NCBI GenBank assembly: GCA_046485135.1
Contig: JAWOHN010000155.1
Span: 1 to 5,454 of the forward strand
Direction of reading: 5' to 3'
Length of the DNA: 5,454 nt
Source of the DNA: CAZAQS01 sp046485135
Lineage (GTDB): Bacteria; Chloroflexota; Anaerolineae; Anaerolineales; UBA4823
Position numbers and translations under genes: made by a program. Position 1 is the stretch's first letter; every line of letters starts with the position of its first letter. Positions 1 to 5,454 of the stretch are shown here, piece after piece. The notes below the pieces were generated by a model that had not been told where the DNA came from, did not search any database, and saw only the letters and a program-made list of their open reading frames with translations.

Positions 1-1
1 G

Positions 2-2170
2 CTGAGCCAGCTTCTCCATTATGCTCCTCGCCTGACCTTGCTAGTCACTTCGCGCCAGCGCATAAATCTGCAGAGCGAATGGGTATTTCTGGTTGAAGGG
101 CTTCCCTTTCCACCCATCGACTCCGCGGAGGACATCCAGCAATATGGCGCAGCAGCCTTATTCATTCAGACCGCACAGAGAGGCCTGTCAAAATTCGCGC
201 TCGATGAAACCAACCAACATTTCATCACCCACATTTGCCGTCTGGTGGAAGGCATGCCGCTTGCTATCAATCTGGCGGCTGCATGGACTCCCGTGTTGGA
301 TCCCAAAGCCATTGCCAGCGAGCTTGAACTTGGGCTAGATTTACTTGAAGCGGATTGGCAAGATTTGCCTGAGCGGCAGCGAAGCATGCAAGCGGTCTTT
401 AACACTTCCTGGGAAATGCTCACACAGGATGAACAGCGCTCCATCCAGATGCTTGCTATTTTTCGAGGGGGATTTACCCGCCAGGCTGGGGAAAAAGCGT
501 TCAGAATTCCCATCAAGACAATCCTTGCATTGGTTCATAAATGCTGGGTGCATCCTGAAATAGATGGTCGATTCTACCTCCATGAGCTCATCCGGCAGTA
601 TGCCATTAAAAAGCTGCAAGCGGATCAGGGTCCATGGAAGCGGGCTAACGAAGACCACTGCGCCTATTATTGCCAGGTATTAAAACAACGCGAGCGAGAA
701 TGGCATGGCCCCAAGCAAAAGGAGATATTTACCGAAATCGTGGCGGATATCCAAAACGTCGAAGCGGCCTGGAAGTGGGCGCTTAGTGCAAATCGCCTCG
801 ATCGAATGGGGCAGGCCTTAGAAAGTCTGAGTAAGTTTTACTTGAATATCGGCCGTAGAAAAGATGGTGAAGAAGCTTGCCGGGCCGTAGTTGAGCGCCT
901 GAATGAGATGGAATTCCGAGAAGAGAGCCAGGAAACCGAAGCCTGCCTCCTGCGGATCAGGGCGTTGACGTGGCAAGGTCTCTTCAGCAATGATCTTGAA
1001 GTCGCTGCCAGATTGTTCAAGGAAGCTAACACCATCGTGAATAGACTAGAACAAACCGGTTGCGAGGTGCAACTTGAAAAAGCAAACCTGATGAGTGCCG
1101 AGGGGGGTGTTCTCCTTTTCTCTGGTCCTAAATTAGCCAAACAGCTTATGAGCCAAAGCGCCTTGCTGTATGAGATTCTTGGTGAGGAAGCCAGGCAGGC
1201 TGAAGCTTTAAATCATCTGGGATTAAGTGCATGGATGACCGGAGATCTAGATCAAGGGTTGCGTTTATCACAGCAGTGTCTTGCGATAATGAGGAAGATC
1301 GGAGAACACCATGGAATAACGAGTTCAATGGATCTGCTGGCAAAAATCTTAAGGGAAAAAGGTCAGTTTGATGATGCCGAGCAATACCATCGTGAGTGCC
1401 TTGACGTTTCCCGTAAATTGGGCTATCTCCATGATGAGACGGTTATACTTATCAATTGGGCCTCCACACTGATTAGCGCAGGCAAATTCACTCAAGCACA
1501 ATCTGTTGCAGAAGATAGTATTCATCTCCAACAAGCCAGCAACGCCCCACATGCTCTTTACCGATACAGTGTACTTGCCAGAGCATTGTTACACCTGGGC
1601 GAGTATGCGAAAGCGCGAGCTTGGGCTATGAGGAGTCTGGAAGAGGCTCGGCGGGTCGATGAACCGCTCATAGGTCTCTTTTTAAACCATATGGGTGAAA
1701 TCGATCTGGCCGAAAATCGACTATGGGAAGCCCTGGATCAACTAGAAGAAAGCCTGGCTTCTACATCCGAGCGTGAGCAAGTCCTGATGATTGGGATGCC
1801 TCTGGCAAATCTTGGGTATATTGCCCGCGCCCTGAATCAAATCGATCGATCGCGCCAGTACCTGGTCCGTTGCCTGGTAGAAGTGAAAAAGATTGGTTCT
1901 TTGAGAACTGCCATTCATACCCTACCCGCCTTGGCATTGTTAGAAGCTGATCAGGGGAATATCGAGCGGGCTATCGAGCTTTATGCGCTGGCCCGCAAAT
2001 ATCCTTATGTAGCCAACTCAAGGTGGTTTGAGGACGTTGCCGGGCGTCATATTACTACACAATCTTCATCCTTACCTGCTGAAAGGGTATCCGATGCTAA
2101 AAAACGCGGCGAATCACTGGATACTTGGGAGACAATCAGCCAATGGCTGGGTGAAAAAAATCACTCATGA
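2..2170 (+). CDS. STAND (NB-ARC-like) ATPase regulator with TPR repeats, 5'-partial
   Basis: The frame is open from base 2, giving 722 visible residues. The TTG at 38 is not a credible start: the upstream codons (LSQLLHYAPRLT) continue the ATPase domain, so the gene begins outside the window. Seen, counting from base 2: sensor-type 'LLVTSR' at 13-18, then 'VEGLPFPP'; 'GMPLA' (GxP motif) at 84-88; a winged-helix stretch; 'LHELIRQYA' at 193-201, in the place of the MHD motif. From about 225 to 680 the chain is helical. At least seven TPR-like units of about 40 residues are clear between about 390 and 680 (e.g. 'ALNHLGLSAWMTGDLDQGL'). The end 'RWFEDVAGRHI' ... 'LDTWETISQWLGE' looks intact. Family knowledge: such proteins are nucleotide-driven switches whose TPRs bind ligand or partner proteins, often with an N-terminal DNA-binding or other effector domain. 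That part, and the P-loop, cannot be seen here, so target and signal are unknown. No membrane segment is visible; it is probably cytoplasmic. Confidence 0.85.
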   Translation: MSQLLHYAPRLTLLVTSRQRINLQSEWVFLVEGLPFPPIDSAEDIQQYGAAALFIQTAQRGLSKFALDETNQHFITHICRLVEGMPLAINLAAAWTPVLDPKAIASELELGLDLLEADWQDLPERQRSMQAVFNTSWEMLTQDEQRSIQMLAIFRGGFTRQAGEKAFRIPIKTILALVHKCWVHPEIDGRFYLHELIRQYAIKKLQADQGPWKRANEDHCAYYCQVLKQREREWHGPKQKEIFTEIVADIQNVEAAWKWALSANRLDRMGQALESLSKFYLNIGRRKDGEEACRAVVERLNEMEFREESQETEACLLRIRALTWQGLFSNDLEVAARLFKEANTIVNRLEQTGCEVQLEKANLMSAEGGVLLFSGPKLAKQLMSQSALLYEILGEEARQAEALNHLGLSAWMTGDLDQGLRLSQQCLAIMRKIGEHHGITSSMDLLAKILREKGQFDDAEQYHRECLDVSRKLGYLHDETVILINWASTLISAGKFTQAQSVAEDSIHLQQASNAPHALYRYSVLARALLHLGEYAKARAWAMRSLEEARRVDEPLIGLFLNHMGEIDLAENRLWEALDQLEESLASTSEREQVLMIGMPLANLGYIARALNQIDRSRQYLVRCLVEVKKIGSLRTAIHTLPALALLEADQGNIERAIELYALARKYPYVANSRWFEDVAGRHITTQSSSLPAERVSDAKKRGESLDTWETISQWLGEKNHS
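2148..2167 (+). other. Hairpin at the end of the regulator ORF
   Basis: TGGGTGA (2148-2154) can pair with TCACTCA (2161-2167): seven pairs including one G-U, with a loop of six A. It ends directly before the TGA stop at 2168-2170. The left arm can instead pair with the left arm of the next hairpin (2185-2190), so the two structures are partly exclusive. The pairing is seen in the sequence; any function is inference. Confidence 0.35.
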
Positions 2171-2172
2171 GG

Positions 2173-2210
2173 AAATAAAAAAACTCACCCGGACGGGTGG
2201 GTCATTCTCT
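2173..2210. terminator. Bidirectional-type hairpin terminator, stronger on the minus strand
   Basis: ACTCACCC (2183-2190) pairs with GGGTGGGT (2195-2202) around the loop GGAC: eight pairs, one of them T-G. On the minus strand the stem is followed by T7 (complement of 2177-2183) and then ATTT, a near ideal intrinsic terminator. On the plus strand it is followed only by CATTCTCTT, a weak U-tract, so termination of the regulator transcript may be partial. Both flanking genes lie on the plus strand, so the strong side would block antisense transcription entering the regulator gene. Confidence 0.5.
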
Positions 2211-2237
2211 TGATGGTATATTTACCAGCTCTCTAAT
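2210..2237 (+). promoter_or_regulatory. Candidate sigma-70-type promoter for the acyl-CoA synthetase
   Basis: TTGATG (2210-2215, four of six matches to TTGACA) and TCTAAT (2232-2237, five of six to TATAAT) are 16 bases apart, just behind the hairpin. The position suits a promoter for the ligase, with a leader of about 90 bases. Short AT-rich matches occur by chance, so this remains a candidate. Confidence 0.3.
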
Positions 2238-2291
2238 ACAGACCCTGAAAATATTCCTTTTCCCCCGTAGGTCGAGTAGCAATGCTTGGTG

Positions 2292-2297
2292 TATACT
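2292..2297 (+). promoter_or_regulatory. Alternative -10 box (TATACT) before the acyl-CoA synthetase
   Basis: TATACT matches the -10 consensus at five of six positions and would give a leader of about 30 bases carrying both Shine-Dalgarno copies. I find no convincing -35 hexamer 16-18 bases upstream, so it would need an activator or another sigma factor. It competes with the candidate at 2210-2237. Confidence 0.25.
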
Positions 2298-2312
2298 TTA
2301 TATGTATCGTCG

Positions 2313-2327
2313 AGGGAGACAGGGAGA
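2313..2327 (+). promoter_or_regulatory. Duplicated Shine-Dalgarno element deciding the ligase start
   Basis: AGGGAGA occurs twice, at 2313-2319 and 2321-2327, separated by one C. The second copy lies six bases before the ATG at 2334, normal spacing; the first is 14 bases away. This favours ATG 2334 over the in-frame TTG at 2286, which has no purine-rich element at suitable distance and would add 16 residues overlapping the putative -10 box. Confidence 0.7.
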
Positions 2328-2333
2328 ACGCAT

Positions 2334-4301
2334 ATGAGCGATCAGACCGGCAGTGGGGGTAGTTTCGGCGGAGAGATCGTCTGGCGACCATCGCCTGATT
2401 ATATCGAGCAAGCTCATCTGACCCGCTTCATGCGCCTTCACCACATCCAAGATTTCAACGAATTGATGCGCAAATCAACAGAAGACGTGGCCTGGTTTAC
2501 CGAGGCCCTGCTGCGCTACCTGGACATCCGCTTCTACGAACCGTACCGCCAGGTGGTCGATCTATCACGCGGCATCGCCTGGCCCGAATGGTGCGTGGGC
2601 GGAAAAATGAACATCGTCCACAATTGCCTGGATAAGTATATAGGAACAGCGGTTGAAGACCGGCCAGCGCTGATCTCCGAAGCAGAAGATGGAAGTGTTT
2701 GCAGCCTGACATACCAGGAACTGTGGCGCCAGGTAAACCAGGCCGCCAACGCGCTGCGCGCCTTGGGTTTAAAAAAGGGGGATGCAGTTGGCCTGTATAT
2801 GCCCATGACCTGCGAAATCTCAGCAGCCATGCTGGCGATTGCTAAGATCGGGGGGGTCATCCTGCCGTTGTTCTCAGGTTATGGTCCCGGCGCGATCTCA
2901 ACCCGGATGGCAGACGCGCAGGCTAAAGCCCTGTTTACGGCTGACGGCTTCTTCCGCCGGGGGCAGGTCGTAAACATGAAAGAGGTGGTTGACGAAGCTG
3001 TTCAGAAATTGCCCAACCTGGAGCATATCATTGTCCTGCAACGGACGGGTTTAGATGTAACCATGCAACCGGGCAGAGATCATTGGTGGCATGAGATCGT
3101 CTCTATTCAAGCGGATACAGCCGAGACGGAGGTGACTGACGCTGAAGACATCCTGATGCTAATCTACACCTCTGGCACCACCGGTCGTCCAAAAGGAGCG
3201 GTCCACACCCACTGCGGTTTTCCGGTCAAAGCCGCGCAAGATATGGCTTTTGGAACCGACTTGCATCCAGGACAGACTCTCTATTGGATGACCGATATGG
3301 GCTGGATGATGGGACCTTGGCTGGTCTTCGGCGGGTTGATCTTGGGTGGCACATATTTCCTATATGACGGCGCTCCAGATTTCCCCGGCCCTGAACGTTT
3401 GTGGGCTATGGTAGAACGACACCGCCTGACCCACCTGGGCGTATCCCCAACTCTGATCCGGGCTTTGATCGCATACGGGGAAGAACCTTTTTTAGCGCAC
3501 GATCTGTCCTCGCTGCGCTTCTTTGCTTCCACCGGAGAGCCTTGGAACCCTGCCCCGTGGCTGTGGTTGTTTGAAAAGGTAGGCCAGGGGAAGCGGCCCA
3601 TTATCAACTATTCGGGTGGGACAGAGATTTCCGGGGGAATAGTCATGGGCAACCCCATCCTGCCGCTAAAACCAACGGCTTTCTCAGGTCCCTGCCCGGG
3701 GATTGACGTGGATATTTTCGACGAGAGTGGCCGCCCCGTGCGCGAGCAGGTTGGAGAGCTGGTCATTAAGAAACCTTGGATTGGAATGACGCGCGGGTTC
3801 TGGAATGATCGTGCCCGTTATGAGGAAACCTACTGGTCGCGCTGGCCTAATGTGTGGGTCCATGGCGACTTTGCCGCGGTAGATGCTGACGGGATGTGGT
3901 ATATCCTGGGGCGCTCGGACGACACAATCAAAGTAGCTGGCAAGCGCCTTGGGCCAGCTGAAGCAGAATCGGTCCTGGTCAGCCACCCAGAGGTGGTAGA
4001 AGCGGCAGCTATCGGCGTCCCCGACGAGCTCAAAGGCAACGCTTTGGTGGTATTTTGCGTCCTGGTTCCGGACAGGCAACCCGGTGAGGACCTGCGTAAA
4101 GAACTAAAAAGTCTTCTAGCCAAATCCCTGGGCAAACCCCTGGCGCCAAAGCAAGTGCTGTTCGTCAGCGACCTGCCCAAGACGCGCAATGCCAAGGTTA
4201 TGCGCCGTATGATCCGGTCTGCCTACCTGGGCCTGGATCCTGGCGATACCTCCTCCCTGCTGAATCCAGAAGCCGTTTCGGAGATCGTGCGAGCGCGCTG
4301 A
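2334..4301 (+). CDS. Acyl-CoA synthetase (AMP-forming), acetyl-CoA synthetase-like
   Basis: 655 residues, close to the usual length of about 650 for acetyl-CoA synthetases. Reaction: carboxylate + ATP + CoA gives acyl-CoA + AMP + PPi, through an acyl-adenylate, in the cytoplasm. Seen: N-terminal cap like the ACAS_N domain ('WCVGGKMNIVHNCLDKY', about 86-102); 'FFRRG' with R208/R209 in the CoA-side region; P-loop 'YTSGTTGRPKG' at 278-288; 'DMGWMMGPW' from 321; 'TGEP' at 400-403 for adenine; 'NYSGGTEI' at 425-432; ribose-binding D512; hinge-side 'GRSDDTIKVAGKRLG' with R527 and R538; and C-terminal catalytic K621 in 'TRNAKVMRR'. All key residues for both half reactions are present. The acyl pocket is unlike acetyl-CoA synthetase (G428 replaces the pocket Trp; M325, M326 and T400 replace its other small residues), so I do not call it acs. 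'SGGTE' also recalls acetoacetyl-CoA synthetases. The substrate is unknown; a short, branched or medium-length acid is inferred. The acyl-CoA dehydrogenase downstream fits catabolism. Confidence 0.93.
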   Translation: MSDQTGSGGSFGGEIVWRPSPDYIEQAHLTRFMRLHHIQDFNELMRKSTEDVAWFTEALLRYLDIRFYEPYRQVVDLSRGIAWPEWCVGGKMNIVHNCLDKYIGTAVEDRPALISEAEDGSVCSLTYQELWRQVNQAANALRALGLKKGDAVGLYMPMTCEISAAMLAIAKIGGVILPLFSGYGPGAISTRMADAQAKALFTADGFFRRGQVVNMKEVVDEAVQKLPNLEHIIVLQRTGLDVTMQPGRDHWWHEIVSIQADTAETEVTDAEDILMLIYTSGTTGRPKGAVHTHCGFPVKAAQDMAFGTDLHPGQTLYWMTDMGWMMGPWLVFGGLILGGTYFLYDGAPDFPGPERLWAMVERHRLTHLGVSPTLIRALIAYGEEPFLAHDLSSLRFFASTGEPWNPAPWLWLFEKVGQGKRPIINYSGGTEISGGIVMGNPILPLKPTAFSGPCPGIDVDIFDESGRPVREQVGELVIKKPWIGMTRGFWNDRARYEETYWSRWPNVWVHGDFAAVDADGMWYILGRSDDTIKVAGKRLGPAEAESVLVSHPEVVEAAAIGVPDELKGNALVVFCVLVPDRQPGEDLRKELKSLLAKSLGKPLAPKQVLFVSDLPKTRNAKVMRRMIRSAYLGLDPGDTSSLLNPEAVSEIVRAR

Positions 4302-4345
4302 TCTTTGATCACCTGAATTTTTGGCTAAAATCAACCATATTTTCA

Positions 4346-4374
4346 TTATCCCGAACTCACGATCGTAATATAAT
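4346..4374 (+). promoter_or_regulatory. Candidate promoter for the acyl-CoA dehydrogenase
   Basis: A perfect TATAAT lies at 4369-4374. TTATCC (4346-4351), 17 bases upstream, matches TTGACA at only three of six positions. Transcription would begin near 4381 and leave a leader of about 58 bases. ATCG (4362-4365) and CGAT (4375-4378) flank the -10 box as a short dyad that could hold a regulator, though four-base arms are weak evidence. The dehydrogenase may thus have its own transcript besides any read-through from the ligase gene. Confidence 0.45.
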
Positions 4375-4424
4375 CGATGTAGGACATTGCGGGGGTTAGC
4401 GAACCGGCTATTGGGATAAAAACT

Positions 4425-4431
4425 AAAGGAG
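4425..4431 (+). promoter_or_regulatory. Ribosome binding site of the acyl-CoA dehydrogenase
   Basis: AAAGGAG lies seven bases before the ATG at 4439. It is a strong Shine-Dalgarno match and fixes this start; the protein then opens with 'MNFELTQEQ', a normal acyl-CoA dehydrogenase N-terminus. Confidence 0.85.
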
Positions 4432-4438
4432 TGCCAGC

Positions 4439-5454
4439 ATGAACTTCGAACTGACCCAAGAGCAGCTGATGTGGAAACAAGCTGTACATGATTTTGTCTC
4501 GCGGGAGGTCAAGCCCAAAGCACAGGATGTGGACGAGGAGGCTAAATTTAACTGGGAAGCTGCCCGCAAGATGGGAGCGCTGGGTTTGCTGGGTATGAAC
4601 ATCCCGGAGGAGTATGGCGGGGCAGGTGTAGATGCAATCAGCGCGGCCATCGCGGTAGAAGAGCTGGGCTGGGGCTGCGGTAGCACCGCCCTATCCATCG
4701 CAGCCCACAATGGATTAGGCTGCTCACCCATCACTGCCTTCGGGAATGAAGAACAGAAGCAACATTATTTACCTCGTGCAGCTAGCGGAGCAGGAAGGCT
4801 GGCTGCGCTAGCTTTGACAGAACCCGGGGCAGGATCAGACTTGAAAGATGGGATCAGAACGCGCGCTGAGCGTATCGGCGATGAATGGGTCATTAACGGT
4901 AGCAAGATGTGGTGTACCAACGCCAGCATTGCCGATTTCATCATCAACCTGGTGCGCACAGATCCAAAAGGGGGAGCCAGATCACTTAGCATGATCATCG
5001 TACCAGTGGAAACACCAGGCGTGCATATCGGCCCTCCCGAGAAAAAGATGGGCCTGAAAGGCTCACCCACAAACGCGGTAACGTATGAAAACGTGCATGT
5101 TCCCGTTGGGCAGTTGCTGGGCGAGGAGGGTCGCGGCTTGAAGCAGACCCTGATCACCCTGGACGGAGGCCGGATCGGGATTGGGGCGCTTTCGGTAGGC
5201 CTGGCGCAGGCGGCCTATGAGGAAGCAATGCGCTATGCAAAAGAGCGGACAGCATTTGGCGCTCCGCTAGTCGATCACCAGGCCATCCAATGGATGCTGG
5301 CAGACGCTGCTACCGAAATCCAGACTGCCCGCCTGATGATCTATTATGCAGCCTGGCTGAAAGACCAGCGCCGCCGTTTTACAAAAGAGGCTGCCATGGC
5401 TAAGTTGTTCGCCACAGAAATGGGCGAAAGAGTCTGTCGCAACGCCATCCAAAT
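4439..5454 (+). CDS. Acyl-CoA dehydrogenase, 3'-partial
   Basis: The open frame runs from ATG 4439 off the right edge, giving 338 residues of a usual length near 380. It is an FAD-dependent flavoenzyme that introduces the trans-2 double bond into an acyl-CoA and passes electrons to electron transfer flavoprotein. Seen: N-terminal helical domain with 'NIPEEYGGAG' at 54-63; the middle beta domain with 'ALTEPGAGSD' at 125-134 (family signature 1) and FAD-side 'WVINGSKMWCTNA' at 150-162; 'KMGLKGSPTNAV' at 203-214 near the acyl-CoA site; and the C-terminal helical domain with 'ERTAFG' at 269-274 and 'QAIQWMLADAATEI'. 'LDGGRIGIGALSVG' (241-254) is the short-chain-like form: it has Gly where isovaleryl- and long-chain enzymes keep their catalytic Glu. 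The catalytic Glu should therefore be the later one, in the part beyond the window. Chain-length specificity cannot be read with confidence; short-chain or branched acyl-CoA is most likely. It probably acts on the product of the ligase upstream. Confidence 0.95.
   Translation, partial: MNFELTQEQLMWKQAVHDFVSREVKPKAQDVDEEAKFNWEAARKMGALGLLGMNIPEEYGGAGVDAISAAIAVEELGWGCGSTALSIAAHNGLGCSPITAFGNEEQKQHYLPRAASGAGRLAALALTEPGAGSDLKDGIRTRAERIGDEWVINGSKMWCTNASIADFIINLVRTDPKGGARSLSMIIVPVETPGVHIGPPEKKMGLKGSPTNAVTYENVHVPVGQLLGEEGRGLKQTLITLDGGRIGIGALSVGLAQAAYEEAMRYAKERTAFGAPLVDHQAIQWMLADAATEIQTARLMIYYAAWLKDQRRRFTKEAAMAKLFATEMGERVCRNAIQ

Noticed and set aside
38..40. TTG at 38 as the start of the regulator
   Set aside because: The frame is open to the window edge and the residues upstream continue the ATPase domain up to 'LLVTSR'; a start here would leave half a nucleotide-binding domain.
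2028..2213. Plus-strand open frame overlapping the end of the regulator
   Set aside because: Most of it overlaps the conserved C-terminal tail of the regulator in another frame, and its peptide looks random. It matters only as a possible slippage extension.
3684..4079. Long minus-strand open frame (131 codons) inside the ligase gene
   Set aside because: It lies wholly over conserved ligase motifs, its translation resembles no family I know, and no ribosome binding site stands out; it is a shadow of the plus-strand gene.
4299..4324. Hairpin TGATC-TTT-GATCA over the ligase stop, followed by a T5 run
   Set aside because: The stem has only five AT-rich pairs with a three-base loop, and the T-run starts several bases past it; too weak to call a terminator.
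4394..4410. Small inverted repeats GGTT-AGCG-AACC and TAGC-N6-GCTA in the dehydrogenase leader
   Set aside because: Four-base arms that overlap one another are expected by chance; no known operator is recognised.
4765..5157. Minus-strand open frame (130 codons) opposite the dehydrogenase
   Set aside because: It is opposite the signature motifs of the acyl-CoA dehydrogenase; the plus-strand reading is family-typical throughout.

Overview
The window holds three genes, all on the + strand, with two short spacers (163 and 137 bases) and no RNA genes, mobile elements or CRISPR arrays that I can see. The likely source is a free-living bacterium of the Chloroflexota, perhaps class Anaerolineae. That is an inference from style only: the first gene is a large STAND ATPase with TPR repeats ending in a 'WFEDVAGRHI ... 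LDTWETISQWL' tail, which I associate with regulators from that group. No marker gene confirms it.

Left part (2-2170): the 3' part of a STAND/NB-ARC-type regulator. The window opens inside the ATPase domain, so the P-loop and any N-terminal effector or DNA-binding domain lie upstream. The visible part runs from the sensor 'LLVTSR' through a GxP motif, a winged-helix region with an 'LHELIRQYA' motif, and a long TPR array. The spacer behind it has two A7 tracts and two hairpins that can pair in alternative ways. One hairpin would be a good terminator on the minus strand and a poorer one on the plus strand.

Middle part (2334-4301): a complete 655-residue acyl-CoA synthetase of the acetyl-CoA synthetase type (ANL superfamily). 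All catalytic motifs are present, but the acyl pocket differs from true acetyl-CoA synthetase: Gly stands where the pocket Trp should be. A substrate larger than acetate is likely. Its start is fixed by a duplicated Shine-Dalgarno element.

Right part (4439-5454, cut by the window edge): an acyl-CoA dehydrogenase with its own good ribosome binding site and a perfect TATAAT box in the spacer before it.

The ligase and the dehydrogenase make a plausible two-step start to catabolism of a short, branched or aromatic carboxylic acid: ATP-dependent CoA activation, then FAD-dependent alpha,beta-desaturation. The large regulator upstream might sense a related signal, but adjacency is the only evidence. 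I see no clearly undescribed system here. The points most worth checking are the altered acyl pocket and the alternative RNA pairing at the end of the regulator gene.
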